Assembly: GCF_005116505.1 (NCBI RefSeq) | Contig: NZ_SWBR01000004.1 | Span: 124,001 to 188,000, forward strand | Length of the DNA stretch: 64,000 bases | DNA from: Pedobacter polaris | GTDB lineage: Bacteria; Bacteroidota; Bacteroidia; Sphingobacteriales; Sphingobacteriaceae | Direction of reading: 5' to 3' | In this document: piece by piece, positions 1 through 8,485 of the stretch | Position numbering within the stretch: the stretch's first letter is position 1 | Layout of the letters: every line of letters starts with the position of its first letter | Notes under the pieces: model-generated | Databases searched by the model: none | Told to the model about the DNA's origin: nothing | What the model saw: the letters and a program-made list of their open reading frames with translations, nothing else | Made by a program: the position numbers and the translations under genes

Positions 1-1
1 A

Positions 2-1768
2 ACTAATGTAATTGGTAATTATAAAAGCAAGCAAGAAGCATTAGATTGGAATATTAACTATGAAAAGAAGTATAAAGCATTTGATAAACTGCCCCAGCCT
101 ATTATAAAATCTATTAAAACTACAGTTGATTTGTTTACAGATGAAAACAGGTATGAAGTAAAAGGAACTTATCAATTGAAGAATGAAACCAATAAGCCAA
201 TTGCTAAATTATGGGTCACCTTACATCAAGCGGTTAATAGTTTCGAAATTAGAATTCCAAATGCTACAGCACATCCAATAGATAAGACTTTTAATCAACA
301 GTTTATTGATTTAAAGACACCACTAAAACCTGTTGAAGAGCTGAAAATGGATTTCTCTCTGAGCGTAATTAGATCTGGTTTTGTACCATTTGATACTGAA
401 AACTCGGTTGTATCTAATGGAGCATATATTGAATTAGAGAAATTTGTTCCACATTTTGGTTATAATCCAAACTTAGAAATTGATGATAATAAATTGAGGA
501 AAAAAGAGGGTTTGCCTTCGTATCAAATTTCAAAAGAAATAGATTTAAAATACCATTTAATTGATTTAGAAACCACTATTTCTACAGCATCAGATCAGCA
601 AGTTGTTACTGTTGGAACGTTGCAAAAATCATGGAAAGCGAATGATAGAAGCTATTTCAAATATAAAACTACAGTCCCCATCAATTTTATGTTTGCTTTG
701 AGTTCTGCAAAATATCAACTCAAAAAGGAAAATTATAAAGGTTTAACCTTAAGTGTTTATTATCAGTTAGGTCATGAATACAATGTTAAAACTATGTTTA
801 AGGCTATAAAGGATGCTTTAGATTATGGGAATACCAATTTTAGTGCTTATCCATTAAAACAGTTTACGCTTGCAGAAATACCTCATTATAAAGGTGCAGC
901 AACTGCTTATCCTGGCGTAGTATTTAATGCAGAAAGAATTAATTACCTCACTGATTTCAGAGATGAACATAAGGTAAATCAGAGTTATGCAATTACTACT
1001 CATGAAATAGCACACCAATGGTGGGCAAATAGTTTAGCTCCGGCTGATGCAATGGGTTATGCTATGCTTACTGAATCATTAGCCAAATACACAGAGGCTA
1101 TGCTTTTAGAAAAGAATTTTGGTAAAATGTACCTGAGTGATTATTTAAAAGACGACAATAACCTTTATTTTGCTTATCGCAATCCCAATGAAAAAGAGCT
1201 GCCTTTGGCAAAAACTTATGGGCAAAATCATGTTCATTACCAAAAAGGTGGATTAGTGATGTATGGGGTTAAAGAGGCCTTAGGAGAAGAGGTAGTGAAT
1301 GGAGCATTAAGTAAACTAATAGCAACCCATGCAAATCCACACCAAAGAGCAGTTACACAGGATTTAATAGGAACCATACTTAATCTGGCACCAGAGAAGG
1401 ATAAAAAGTTTATAGATGAAAGTTTTAATGAAGTTGTAGATTATGACCTTAAGCTTAAAGTTTTAGCATGTAAACGTTTAGTGAATGGAAAATTTAGTAT
1501 CGATTTACAAATCAATGGGGGTAAGCATAAACAAGGTGATAAAACATTGCTTACACCAGATATGGACATTGATATTGCCTTTTTTAGTAAAGCGCAATTA
1601 GAATTGAATAGATATGCTAAACCAACTTACTTTCAAAAACATCGAATTAATAAATTGCAAACTAAACTGAATATAGTTGTAGATCAAAAACCAAAAACCA
1701 TTGCACTTGATCCTTATGCTTATTTATTAGATGCGAATTTGAAAGATAATATGCAGGAGTTGAAATGA
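2..1768 (+). CDS. M1 family aminopeptidase domain, C-terminal part of a larger (probably ABC-permease-fused) protein; 5' end outside window
   Basis: The frame is open from base 2, so the gene starts before the window; a TTG at 131 is only an internal codon. The visible 589 residues carry the gluzincin zinc motif HEIAHQWW (near 998-1024), followed 19 residues later by the third ligand Glu in LTESLAKY, and upstream a GAATAYPG stretch in the place of the GAMEN exopeptidase motif. The 19-residue spacing and weak GAMEN match resemble the M1 domains fused behind ABC-2 permease segments in Bacteroidota (family knowledge) better than soluble PepN. The function is inferred to be membrane-linked peptide hydrolysis. 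The permease half would lie upstream and is not seen. Confidence is high for M1 and moderate for the fusion. Confidence 0.85.
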   Translation, partial: TNVIGNYKSKQEALDWNINYEKKYKAFDKLPQPIIKSIKTTVDLFTDENRYEVKGTYQLKNETNKPIAKLWVTLHQAVNSFEIRIPNATAHPIDKTFNQQFIDLKTPLKPVEELKMDFSLSVIRSGFVPFDTENSVVSNGAYIELEKFVPHFGYNPNLEIDDNKLRKKEGLPSYQISKEIDLKYHLIDLETTISTASDQQVVTVGTLQKSWKANDRSYFKYKTTVPINFMFALSSAKYQLKKENYKGLTLSVYYQLGHEYNVKTMFKAIKDALDYGNTNFSAYPLKQFTLAEIPHYKGAATAYPGVVFNAERINYLTDFRDEHKVNQSYAITTHEIAHQWWANSLAPADAMGYAMLTESLAKYTEAMLLEKNFGKMYLSDYLKDDNNLYFAYRNPNEKELPLAKTYGQNHVHYQKGGLVMYGVKEALGEEVVNGALSKLIATHANPHQRAVTQDLIGTILNLAPEKDKKFIDESFNEVVDYDLKLKVLACKRLVNGKFSIDLQINGGKHKQGDKTLLTPDMDIDIAFFSKAQLELNRYAKPTYFQKHRINKLQTKLNIVVDQKPKTIALDPYAYLLDANLKDNMQELK

Positions 1769-1810
1769 TGTGTTGTTACTTTGTCATCATGACTTGTCAA
1801 ATACTTACTA

Positions 1811-2110
1811 GGGCGTTTTGACAGGCTCAACGTGACATTATTAATTATAAGTTGTCATCCTGAGCTTGTCGAAGGATAGTTGTTAAAGGCGTTTCGACAG
1901 GCTCAACGTGACAATGTGGTATGATGTACTACTAAGAAATATAGATATAATATATCCTTTATAAGATTTGTCATCCTGAGCTTGTCGAAGGACTTTTAAT
2001 ACTTACTAAGTCGTTTCGACAGGCTCAACGTCACAAGGTGATTTGATCGTCCTTGCTGCTTTTACTTTTTTAAAAACAAAAAGGAGATTGCTTCGTTCCT
2101 CGCAATGCCG
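1811..2110. repeat. cluster of short interspersed palindromic repeats (five half-units)
   Basis: The 354-base gap between the M1 gene and the GH97 gene has no gene. It holds five half-copies of one repeat in alternating orientation: TTCGACAGGCTCAACGTGAC-type units near 1814-1837, 1889-1913 and 2012-2035, and GTCATCCTGAGCTTGTCGAA-type units near 1853-1877 and 1969-1992. Adjacent opposite units can fold into long hairpins (1853-1913, 1969-2035). A second family, GAGATTGCTTCGTTCCTCGC, sits at 2085-2105. The same repeats recur near 34199-34385 and 51477-51553, so they are dispersed rather than local. Confidence 0.85.
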
Positions 2111-2122
2111 ATGAGCATAAAA

Positions 2123-4261
<2,139 letters not shown>

Positions 4262-4273
4262 TTATAGGTAAAT

Positions 4274-4281
4274 CAAAAATA
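4274..4281 (-). promoter_or_regulatory. -7 promoter box of the GH97 gene
   Basis: TATTTTTG on the minus strand matches the Bacteroidota -7 consensus TAnnTTTG. It predicts a leader of about 30 bases for the GH97 gene. I do not see a convincing -33 TTTG at the usual 17-20 base distance. Confidence 0.45.
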
Positions 4282-4314
4282 CAGAAAAGGGAAGCTGTTT
4301 AGGGAAGGAAAATT

Positions 4315-4346
4315 TAAAAGTATGCCTGCTATTAGACATACTTTTA
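4315..4346. terminator. hairpin with 10-bp perfect stem between the small ORF and GH97
   Basis: TAAAAGTATG at 4315-4324 pairs perfectly with CATACTTTTA at 4337-4346 around a 12-base loop. It could terminate transcription of the small minus-strand ORF at 4417-4545, or lie upstream of the GH97 promoter. There is no long T-run, so the terminator role is weak. Confidence 0.4.
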
Positions 4347-4354
4347 TGTTATAA

Positions 4355-4374
4355 TATCGATGTTAACATCGATA
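4355..4374. promoter_or_regulatory. perfect 20-bp palindrome, candidate operator
   Basis: TATCGATGTTAACATCGATA is its own reverse complement with no spacer. It lies 118 bases upstream of the GH97 start codon and about 75 bases upstream of its -7 box. Uninterrupted palindromes of this length are typical of dimeric repressor sites, but no cognate regulator is in the window and the distance from the promoter is large. Confidence 0.45.
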
Positions 4375-4416
4375 AGTTGGATTCTGTAGTTTGATTAAGG
4401 CACAAAGGCCTTAAAT

Positions 4417-4545
4417 TTAGTGTTTTTTATCGCTAGTATCTGTTTTTCTAAAAAATGTAAAAGAAAATGCAGTGATTAAAATAACAACACAAACTGAAGC
4501 TAATATTAATAAGGTTTGTAAGCCTTCTGGTGATTGAGGTCCCAT
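4417..4545 (-). CDS. small single-pass membrane protein, 42 residues
   Basis: An ATG-started ORF not covered by longer annotations. It encodes a short polar N-terminus (MGPQSPEG), one hydrophobic segment of about 20 residues (residues 9-30) and a charged tail ending KTDTSDKKH. The composition is that of a real small transmembrane protein rather than a random AT-rich frame, and the positive C-terminal flank predicts a cytoplasmic tail. I do not recognise the family. It is on the same strand as the GH97 gene, 179 bases upstream, with a hairpin and palindrome between, so it is probably a separate unit. Confidence 0.55.
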   Translation of the reverse strand: MGPQSPEGLQTLLILASVCVVILITAFSFTFFRKTDTSDKKH

Positions 4546-4788
4546 AGTTTTGAATTTTGATAAAGTTAGAAAAATTATTTTTTGTTTACTAAAGAGAATT
4601 AAGAATTGTACACCAATAAGGTTCGAACCATTGCGTAAATTACGAGTAAAACATTAACTAAAATAAATTATATTTGATAATCAACAACGCCTGCGAAGCT
4701 CAAAACCAAGTCATAGCTCTTAGTTTACTGAATGTGAAGAGCTATTTGACTATTAAAGTTTCACCTGAATATAAGTTAGAATTACCTA

Positions 4789-5517
4789 ATGGATCATGTA
4801 GCACATAGTAAACTCACAGACACTTGGGATAGGTACAACCAAGTAAGAATAGCTGGTGATAAACGTACAGCTAATAAAATTTTAGTAGATTATATTGCCT
4901 TATTAAAACAACAGGACGAACAAGAAATCAAAATATTTGTTGACCACATCTGTAGCCTGACTTTAGAGATTGACGACAAGATAATTGCTAATAACGGAAC
5001 AGAAGTGTCTGACAGAGATACAAGAATTCAACACCCGCTTTTTAAAGAGATTATTCTGCCAGTACTTAAAAAACAATATCAAAAAGGAAGTCCGAAACAT
5101 ATAAAATGGATCGGACAACTTGAGCAGTTTTTCTATTCAGACAATACAACCACAAATACTTTTTTAAAAGAATTGAACATTTCAGAATACTTTGAGGCAA
5201 GATATTTTTTTGAAAAATCATTTGCTCTTGATAATAGTCAAAAGACACTTTCATTATTGCTGAATAGGATTGCTAAGGATATAAATTATTACGTCCACGA
5301 GCTTCCAACAGTCGTTCTTGCAGAACCTGAATTTTTAGAAAAAGAGTTAGAAATTTTCCGACTATACTTGCAACAATTTGACAACAAGAATATTTGGGAA
5401 GTTTCTTTGAGTGAATGGGAATTAATTGCAAAGCATTGGAAGCTTCATGTTGCAGCTAAGGATGAATATGGTGACTTCGAAGATTATTTGAAAGCGAATG
5501 GAATTAAATTTTTCTGA
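4789..5517 (+). CDS. hypothetical protein, 242 residues, mostly helical
   Basis: A soluble, charged protein without signal peptide or membrane segment. I recognise no catalytic motif. It is rich in Lys, Glu, Asp and Gln with regularly spaced Leu and Ile, suggesting an all-helical fold. A TATATTTG box (4669-4676) and a 9-bp inverted repeat (ATAGCTCTT at 4713-4721 with AAGAGCTAT at 4737-4745) lie upstream of the ATG. The next gene starts 60 bases downstream on the same strand. Coding character is clear. Function is unknown. Confidence 0.75.
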   Translation: MDHVAHSKLTDTWDRYNQVRIAGDKRTANKILVDYIALLKQQDEQEIKIFVDHICSLTLEIDDKIIANNGTEVSDRDTRIQHPLFKEIILPVLKKQYQKGSPKHIKWIGQLEQFFYSDNTTTNTFLKELNISEYFEARYFFEKSFALDNSQKTLSLLLNRIAKDINYYVHELPTVVLAEPEFLEKELEIFRLYLQQFDNKNIWEVSLSEWELIAKHWKLHVAAKDEYGDFEDYLKANGIKFF

Positions 5518-5576
5518 AGATACAGATGAAGATTTATTCTCCAGGGGATAAGAATTTTGTGAAACATTAATAAAGT

Positions 5577-6377
5577 ATGAGATACCTTTTGTTAATCTGC
5601 GTATATCTTTTTTCACTAGGCTGTACGGTAAAGAAAGACATGGAAAGCAAAATTACCATTGTAGAATTCAATTCACATGGTCAAGCTTTCTCTTTAGATA
5701 CTAAGTCAATTTATAATATTGGGAATTCATTTGAAATAATTTTCCAACAAGACTGTAAGCTATATATTGTGCCACAAATTGAGCAATATACTAAACCAGC
5801 CTTTGATGTTAATGGAAAAATAATTGATGTGAAAATAGTTAAAATAGATACATCATATATGGTATTTGCTACAAAAGATAACAATAATATCGGATTGCAA
5901 TATACTCTAAATAAATTCCGAACAGAAAAGGGTATTTCCTTTCCAGTTGACTCTCTTTTAAATGATTTGCTGATAGGGCCTAATAACTTGAAATATTTTG
6001 ATTATGAATTAGGAAGACCTGCAACAGTTGTGAGAAAAAATAAAATTAGGATTGAAAAATATCCAATTACTAAAATTTCTCCTGCAGATTCAGATACCAT
6101 CTGTAGGTATTATGACAAAAGTCTTATGGAAATTGACTTCTCATTTTCAAAAAAATTGGATGCAAAGACTAATAGCAAATTGTATAAAAAAAGTTTTATT
6201 TGTAATGCCATTCCCAAAGGAGTATTATATCCTGATATAGAGGTGCCCAGAAGAGAATTATACAATGAAATTATTAGAGTTAAAGAAAAAAACCTTGATG
6301 TATATAAAGAGATTTTTTTGAAGTTTAAAAAAGATGCTACTGCATTAAAGATTTATAATTTTACGCAGTTTTTTTAA
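5577..6377 (+). CDS. hypothetical lipoprotein, 266 residues
   Basis: The N-terminus is a lipoprotein signal: a hydrophobic stretch of about 13 residues followed by the lipobox LFSLGC with Cys16, so the mature protein would be lipid-anchored. The rest is polar, Lys/Asn/Ile-rich and beta-strand-like for about 190 residues, then more helical near the end (EIIRVKEKNLDVYKEIFLKF). I recognise no domain. It follows the 242-residue hypothetical at 60 bases and precedes a stretch of decayed sequence, so this is a variable region of the genome. Confidence 0.75.
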   Translation: MRYLLLICVYLFSLGCTVKKDMESKITIVEFNSHGQAFSLDTKSIYNIGNSFEIIFQQDCKLYIVPQIEQYTKPAFDVNGKIIDVKIVKIDTSYMVFATKDNNNIGLQYTLNKFRTEKGISFPVDSLLNDLLIGPNNLKYFDYELGRPATVVRKNKIRIEKYPITKISPADSDTICRYYDKSLMEIDFSFSKKLDAKTNSKLYKKSFICNAIPKGVLYPDIEVPRRELYNEIIRVKEKNLDVYKEIFLKFKKDATALKIYNFTQFF

Positions 6378-6426
6378 ATTATTACAATTTTTATAAGAAT
6401 AAAGATTAATTCAAACTAAGTGCCCC

Positions 6427-6762
6427 TTGTTAATATCAGGAGCATTTAGTTTGGATTTTTTTAGAACAATTACCTTCATAGGTTGCGGAGAGGATATGTT
6501 AGTAAAGATTCGCAAGAATAATTTAGGTAAATGGGAAGTAAGATCTGACAGCAGTCGCAACACCCTTTCTATTTCTTGGACGCAAAATACTTATACTATT
6601 AATACAAATTATAATATTATTAAAGTAGATTTATATGGAACTAGAAACTAGAACATTATTATTGAGAGTATCGGCACTATCTATAAACAGGGTGTACATT
6701 ACAGAATGAATATCGATAATTTAACAGGAACAGCAGTATCGCTAGCGAAAATAAAAGATTAA
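6427..6762 (+). pseudogene. decayed coding sequence with an internal in-frame stop
   Basis: One frame is open from 6403 to a TAG at 6649-6651 and continues in the same frame to a TAA at 6760-6762, giving 74 plus 36 residues. Both parts read like protein rather than random AT-rich translation (for example KIRKNNLGKWEVRSDS before the stop and YKQGVHYRMNIDNLTGTA after it). There is no good ATG start; a TTG at 6427 is the earliest of the usual alternatives. This suggests a gene fragment that has acquired a nonsense mutation. The parent family is not recognised. Confidence 0.4.
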
Positions 6763-6765
6763 AAT

Positions 6766-6885
6766 ATGGATTTATTTGTGCCTGAGATTGGCGTTGCGAT
6801 ATGGCAAATAGTATGCTATATATTATTAATTATTGTTTTTTATTTAATAGGCAAGTATATGTTGAGAAAGAAAAGAAGGGATTGA
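6766..6885 (+). CDS. small single-pass membrane protein, 39 residues
   Basis: The ATG lies 3 bases after the stop of the decayed frame. The product has a short acidic N-terminus (MDLFVPEIG), one hydrophobic segment from about residue 10 to 29, and a strongly basic tail (KYMLRKKRRD), the layout of an N-out/C-in single-pass membrane protein. The short TPE/VPEIG-IWQ start is loosely like the membrane arm of ATP synthase b subunits, but no stalk follows. I do not assign a family. The tight spacing suggests it was once co-transcribed with the preceding gene. Confidence 0.5.
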   Translation: MDLFVPEIGVAIWQIVCYILLIIVFYLIGKYMLRKKRRD

Positions 6886-6903
6886 TAGCTCATATTTTTA
6901 GCC

Positions 6904-7092
6904 TTAGAATCCAAAATTCATAATTATGGCCTTTACATTAGGGTTGGTGTTATCACCAATCCACTCAATATCTAGTTGATACCTTACCCAATTTATGTTG
7001 TTTTCTTTTAGGAATTCAAATGGTAAGGTTATAACACAGACCATACTAACAAATATGTGCCGAGAGGAGATTCGGATGCATAAAAAAGCCAT
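6904..7092 (-). pseudogene. possible 3' remnant of a decayed gene
   Basis: A minus-strand frame whose last 45 residues look coding (for example VRYQLDIEWIGDNTNP) but whose first 15 overlap the hairpin at 7082-7111 and have no natural start. It is most simply the tail of a truncated gene. The family is not recognised, and chance coding character cannot be excluded. Confidence 0.25.
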
Positions 7093-7111
7093 CAGAAATG
7101 ATGGCTTTTTT
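7082..7111. terminator. bidirectional terminator hairpin next to the tRNA-Leu fragment
   Basis: AAAAAAGCCATCA pairs perfectly over 13 bp with TGATGGCTTTTTT around a GAAA loop. It lies just past the 3' side of the tRNA-Leu-like fragment, in the same relative position as the 7487-7510 hairpin beside the intact tRNA-Leu, followed in both cases by a similar TTTGTTTTGTACTCGGAGC junction. Confidence 0.75.
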
Positions 7112-7127
7112 ATTTCGATTTGTTTTG

Positions 7128-7200
7128 TACTCGGAGCCCCGTTGTGCGAGGCACGCCTGTTAAGTGCATCCCAGACCTTAGATCGGGACGTGTCTAGGAT
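7128..7200 (-). pseudogene. degenerate tRNA-Leu fragment
   Basis: Read in parallel with the intact tRNA-Leu at 7528-7612, this stretch keeps the 3' acceptor strand (plus-strand TACTCGGAGC), the variable-arm region (GCACGCCTGTT) and the D-arm start (CGTGTCTA), but the T-arm, anticodon arm and 5' acceptor are changed or lost. It cannot fold as a working tRNA. The stop codon of the neighbouring GIY-YIG gene falls in the retained D-arm sequence. Confidence 0.7.
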
Positions 7201-7448
7201 CCATCTAAATTTCTGATTAAATTCTGGACGTAGGTTCTGCTTTTCTTGGATTTAATTTCCAATTCACGGCGATTAGCCTGAATTTTTGTTTCGAATTGTT
7301 CGATGTGTACAACTTTCCACGGGCCTTTGTTTTTTGTAGCAGCAACCATTCCATTGTTATGTCTAAATAATCGCTTTGAGATATCTTCTGTGTGGCCGAT
7401 ATAAAACCTGCCACTTTTCTCTGATTGAAGAATATAAGTTATATACAT
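7194..7448 (-). CDS. GIY-YIG nuclease family protein, 84 residues
   Basis: A small single-domain protein of the UPF0213 type. The catalytic landmarks are visible in order: YITYIL for the GIY strand, GRFYIGHT for YIG, then KRLFRHNNG with the conserved Arg/His and a later Glu (WKVVHIEQFETK). The family covers homing-type and structure-specific nucleases; the target is unknown. The ORF ends in a degenerate tRNA-Leu fragment: its TAG stop (7194-7196) corresponds to the TAGACACG of the tRNA-Leu D-arm. The intact tRNA-Leu lies 80 bases upstream of its start. Together they suggest insertion at, and partial duplication of, a tRNA-Leu gene. Confidence 0.88.
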   Translation of the reverse strand: MYITYILQSEKSGRFYIGHTEDISKRLFRHNNGMVAATKNKGPWKVVHIEQFETKIQANRRELEIKSKKSRTYVQNLIRNLDGS

Positions 7449-7486
7449 GAGTTAATGATTTAATAACTCAATAGGGATAAAAATAA

Positions 7487-7510
7487 AAAACCTTCCAAGT
7501 GGAAGGTTTT
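7487..7510 (-). terminator. terminator of tRNA-Leu
   Basis: AAAACCTTCC (7487-7496) and GGAAGGTTTT (7501-7510) form a 10-bp stem with a 4-base loop, 17 bases past the 3' end of the minus-strand tRNA-Leu, with a T-run on the minus strand. Confidence 0.8.
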
Positions 7511-7527
7511 TATTCGATTTTGTTTTG

Positions 7528-7612
7528 TACTCGGAGCGGGAATCGAACCCGCACGCCTGTTGAGGGCACAGGATTTTAAGTCCTGCGTGTCTACCAGTTC
7601 CACCATCCGAGC
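7528..7612 (-). tRNA. tRNA-Leu (anticodon UAA)
   Basis: The minus strand begins GCTCGGATGGTGG and ends CCGAGTA. The acceptor stem pairs (with a G-U at position 1-72), the D-arm TGGTAGACACG and T-arm GGGTTCGATTCCC are standard, and the anticodon loop CTTAAAA carries TAA. The long variable arm (TGCCCTCAACAGGCG) makes it a class II tRNA of 85 bases. CCA is not encoded. Confidence 0.95.
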
Positions 7613-7635
7613 ATAGATTTGAAAAACTTTGTTGA

Positions 7636-7684
7636 TGGCATCCCGATTTAATCGGGACGTATCTACCAGCTTCTTAACCTGAGC
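7636..7684 (-). pseudogene. second tRNA-Leu-like fragment
   Basis: Plus-strand GCATCCCGATTTAATCGGGA, then CGTATCTACCAGCTTCTTAA and CCTGAGC, lines up with the 5' half of tRNA-Leu (GGCACAGGATTTTAAGTCCT, CGTGTCTACCAGTTCCACCA, TCCGAGC). The anticodon arm is replaced by the CCCGA/TCGGG stem also seen, partly decayed, in the fragment at 7128-7200. No 3' half is present. Confidence 0.5.
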
Positions 7685-7709
7685 TTAAAAGCATAAAGCT
7701 TTTAAAATT

Positions 7710-7735
7710 AAATGCCTCCTGGTAGGAAGGCATTT
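7710..7735 (-). terminator. terminator of tRNA-Gly
   Basis: AATGCCT near 7711-7717 pairs with AGGCATT near 7728-7734, 3 bases past the 3' end of the minus-strand tRNA-Gly. A second small hairpin (AAAAGC/GCTTTT, 7687-7703) follows. Confidence 0.65.
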
Positions 7736-7737
7736 AG

Positions 7738-7810
<73 letters not shown>

Positions 7811-7936
7811 ATTGGTAACATCATCCGATGTTTTCCCTTTTACAGTAGAAAATTTTTAAAGACCCTCTTTCCGTTTGGGAATGCAAATATAAACAGATTT
7901 ATATTCCTGTCAAGAAATATTTTATAATAATTTTCA

Positions 7937-8428
7937 CTATACAGTTAAGTTATTGGCTTTCAGTACATCAAAAATTAAATCATTTTCAAAACCTTTGCTT
8001 TGGAGGTACGTAATGAGCTTAAATTTCCTTTTTATGGGCTCGTTCTCACTCAAAACTTTCAATTTTTTCTCGGCAGTTGCCAATAAATTGGCCAAATATT
8101 TATCACCATCAATACTATTTAGTGCTTTTTGAATGAGTTTATCTGGAACTTTTTTAAGTTTTAAGCCCTGTTTAATTTTTATTTTACCCCATTTTTTGAT
8201 GTTAACCTTGCCAGAAACATAAGCCATGGCAAACCTTTCTTCATTTAAAAAGTTGGTCACAATCAATTCTGTAATCACTTCCTCTACCTCATTTTGATGT
8301 AAGCCATATTCATATAACTTATCTCTAGTCTCTTGTTGAGAGCGCTCTTGGTAAGCACACCAGCTTTCTGCTTTGAGTAAAGCAGTTTTTTTATCTAAAA
8401 TGAGTGGCTTATCTTTATGGCTATTCAT
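7937..8428 (-). CDS. recX: RecX family regulatory protein
   Basis: A helical regulator that binds RecA filaments and limits RecA activity (family knowledge). The 163-residue product shows the repeated three-helix pattern of RecX: AESWCAYQERSQQETRDKL, then LIVTNFLNEERFAMAYVSGK, then WGKIKIKQGLKLKKV. The frame extends upstream to a TTG, but the ATG before NSHKDK gives a normal RecX N-terminus and is preferred. It is divergent from murF-alr with a 57-base gap, so the two must share a very short promoter region. Confidence 0.88.
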   Translation of the reverse strand: MNSHKDKPLILDKKTALLKAESWCAYQERSQQETRDKLYEYGLHQNEVEEVITELIVTNFLNEERFAMAYVSGKVNIKKWGKIKIKQGLKLKKVPDKLIQKALNSIDGDKYLANLLATAEKKLKVLSENEPIKRKFKLITYLQSKGFENDLIFDVLKANNLTV

Positions 8429-8485
8429 AATTAATTGCTGAAATTCGTAAAAAATAACAGCAATCAAGCATTTATCTTTTAATTG

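Noticed and set aside
6649..6651. Recoding of the in-frame TAG as an amino acid in the decayed frame
   Set aside because: No supporting element (for example a pyrrolysine system or a conserved downstream stem) is present and the frame has no proper start; a nonsense mutation is simpler.
8429..8467. Upstream TTG extension of recX
   Set aside because: The extra 13 residues are not RecX-like, and the ATG at 8428 gives the standard N-terminus.
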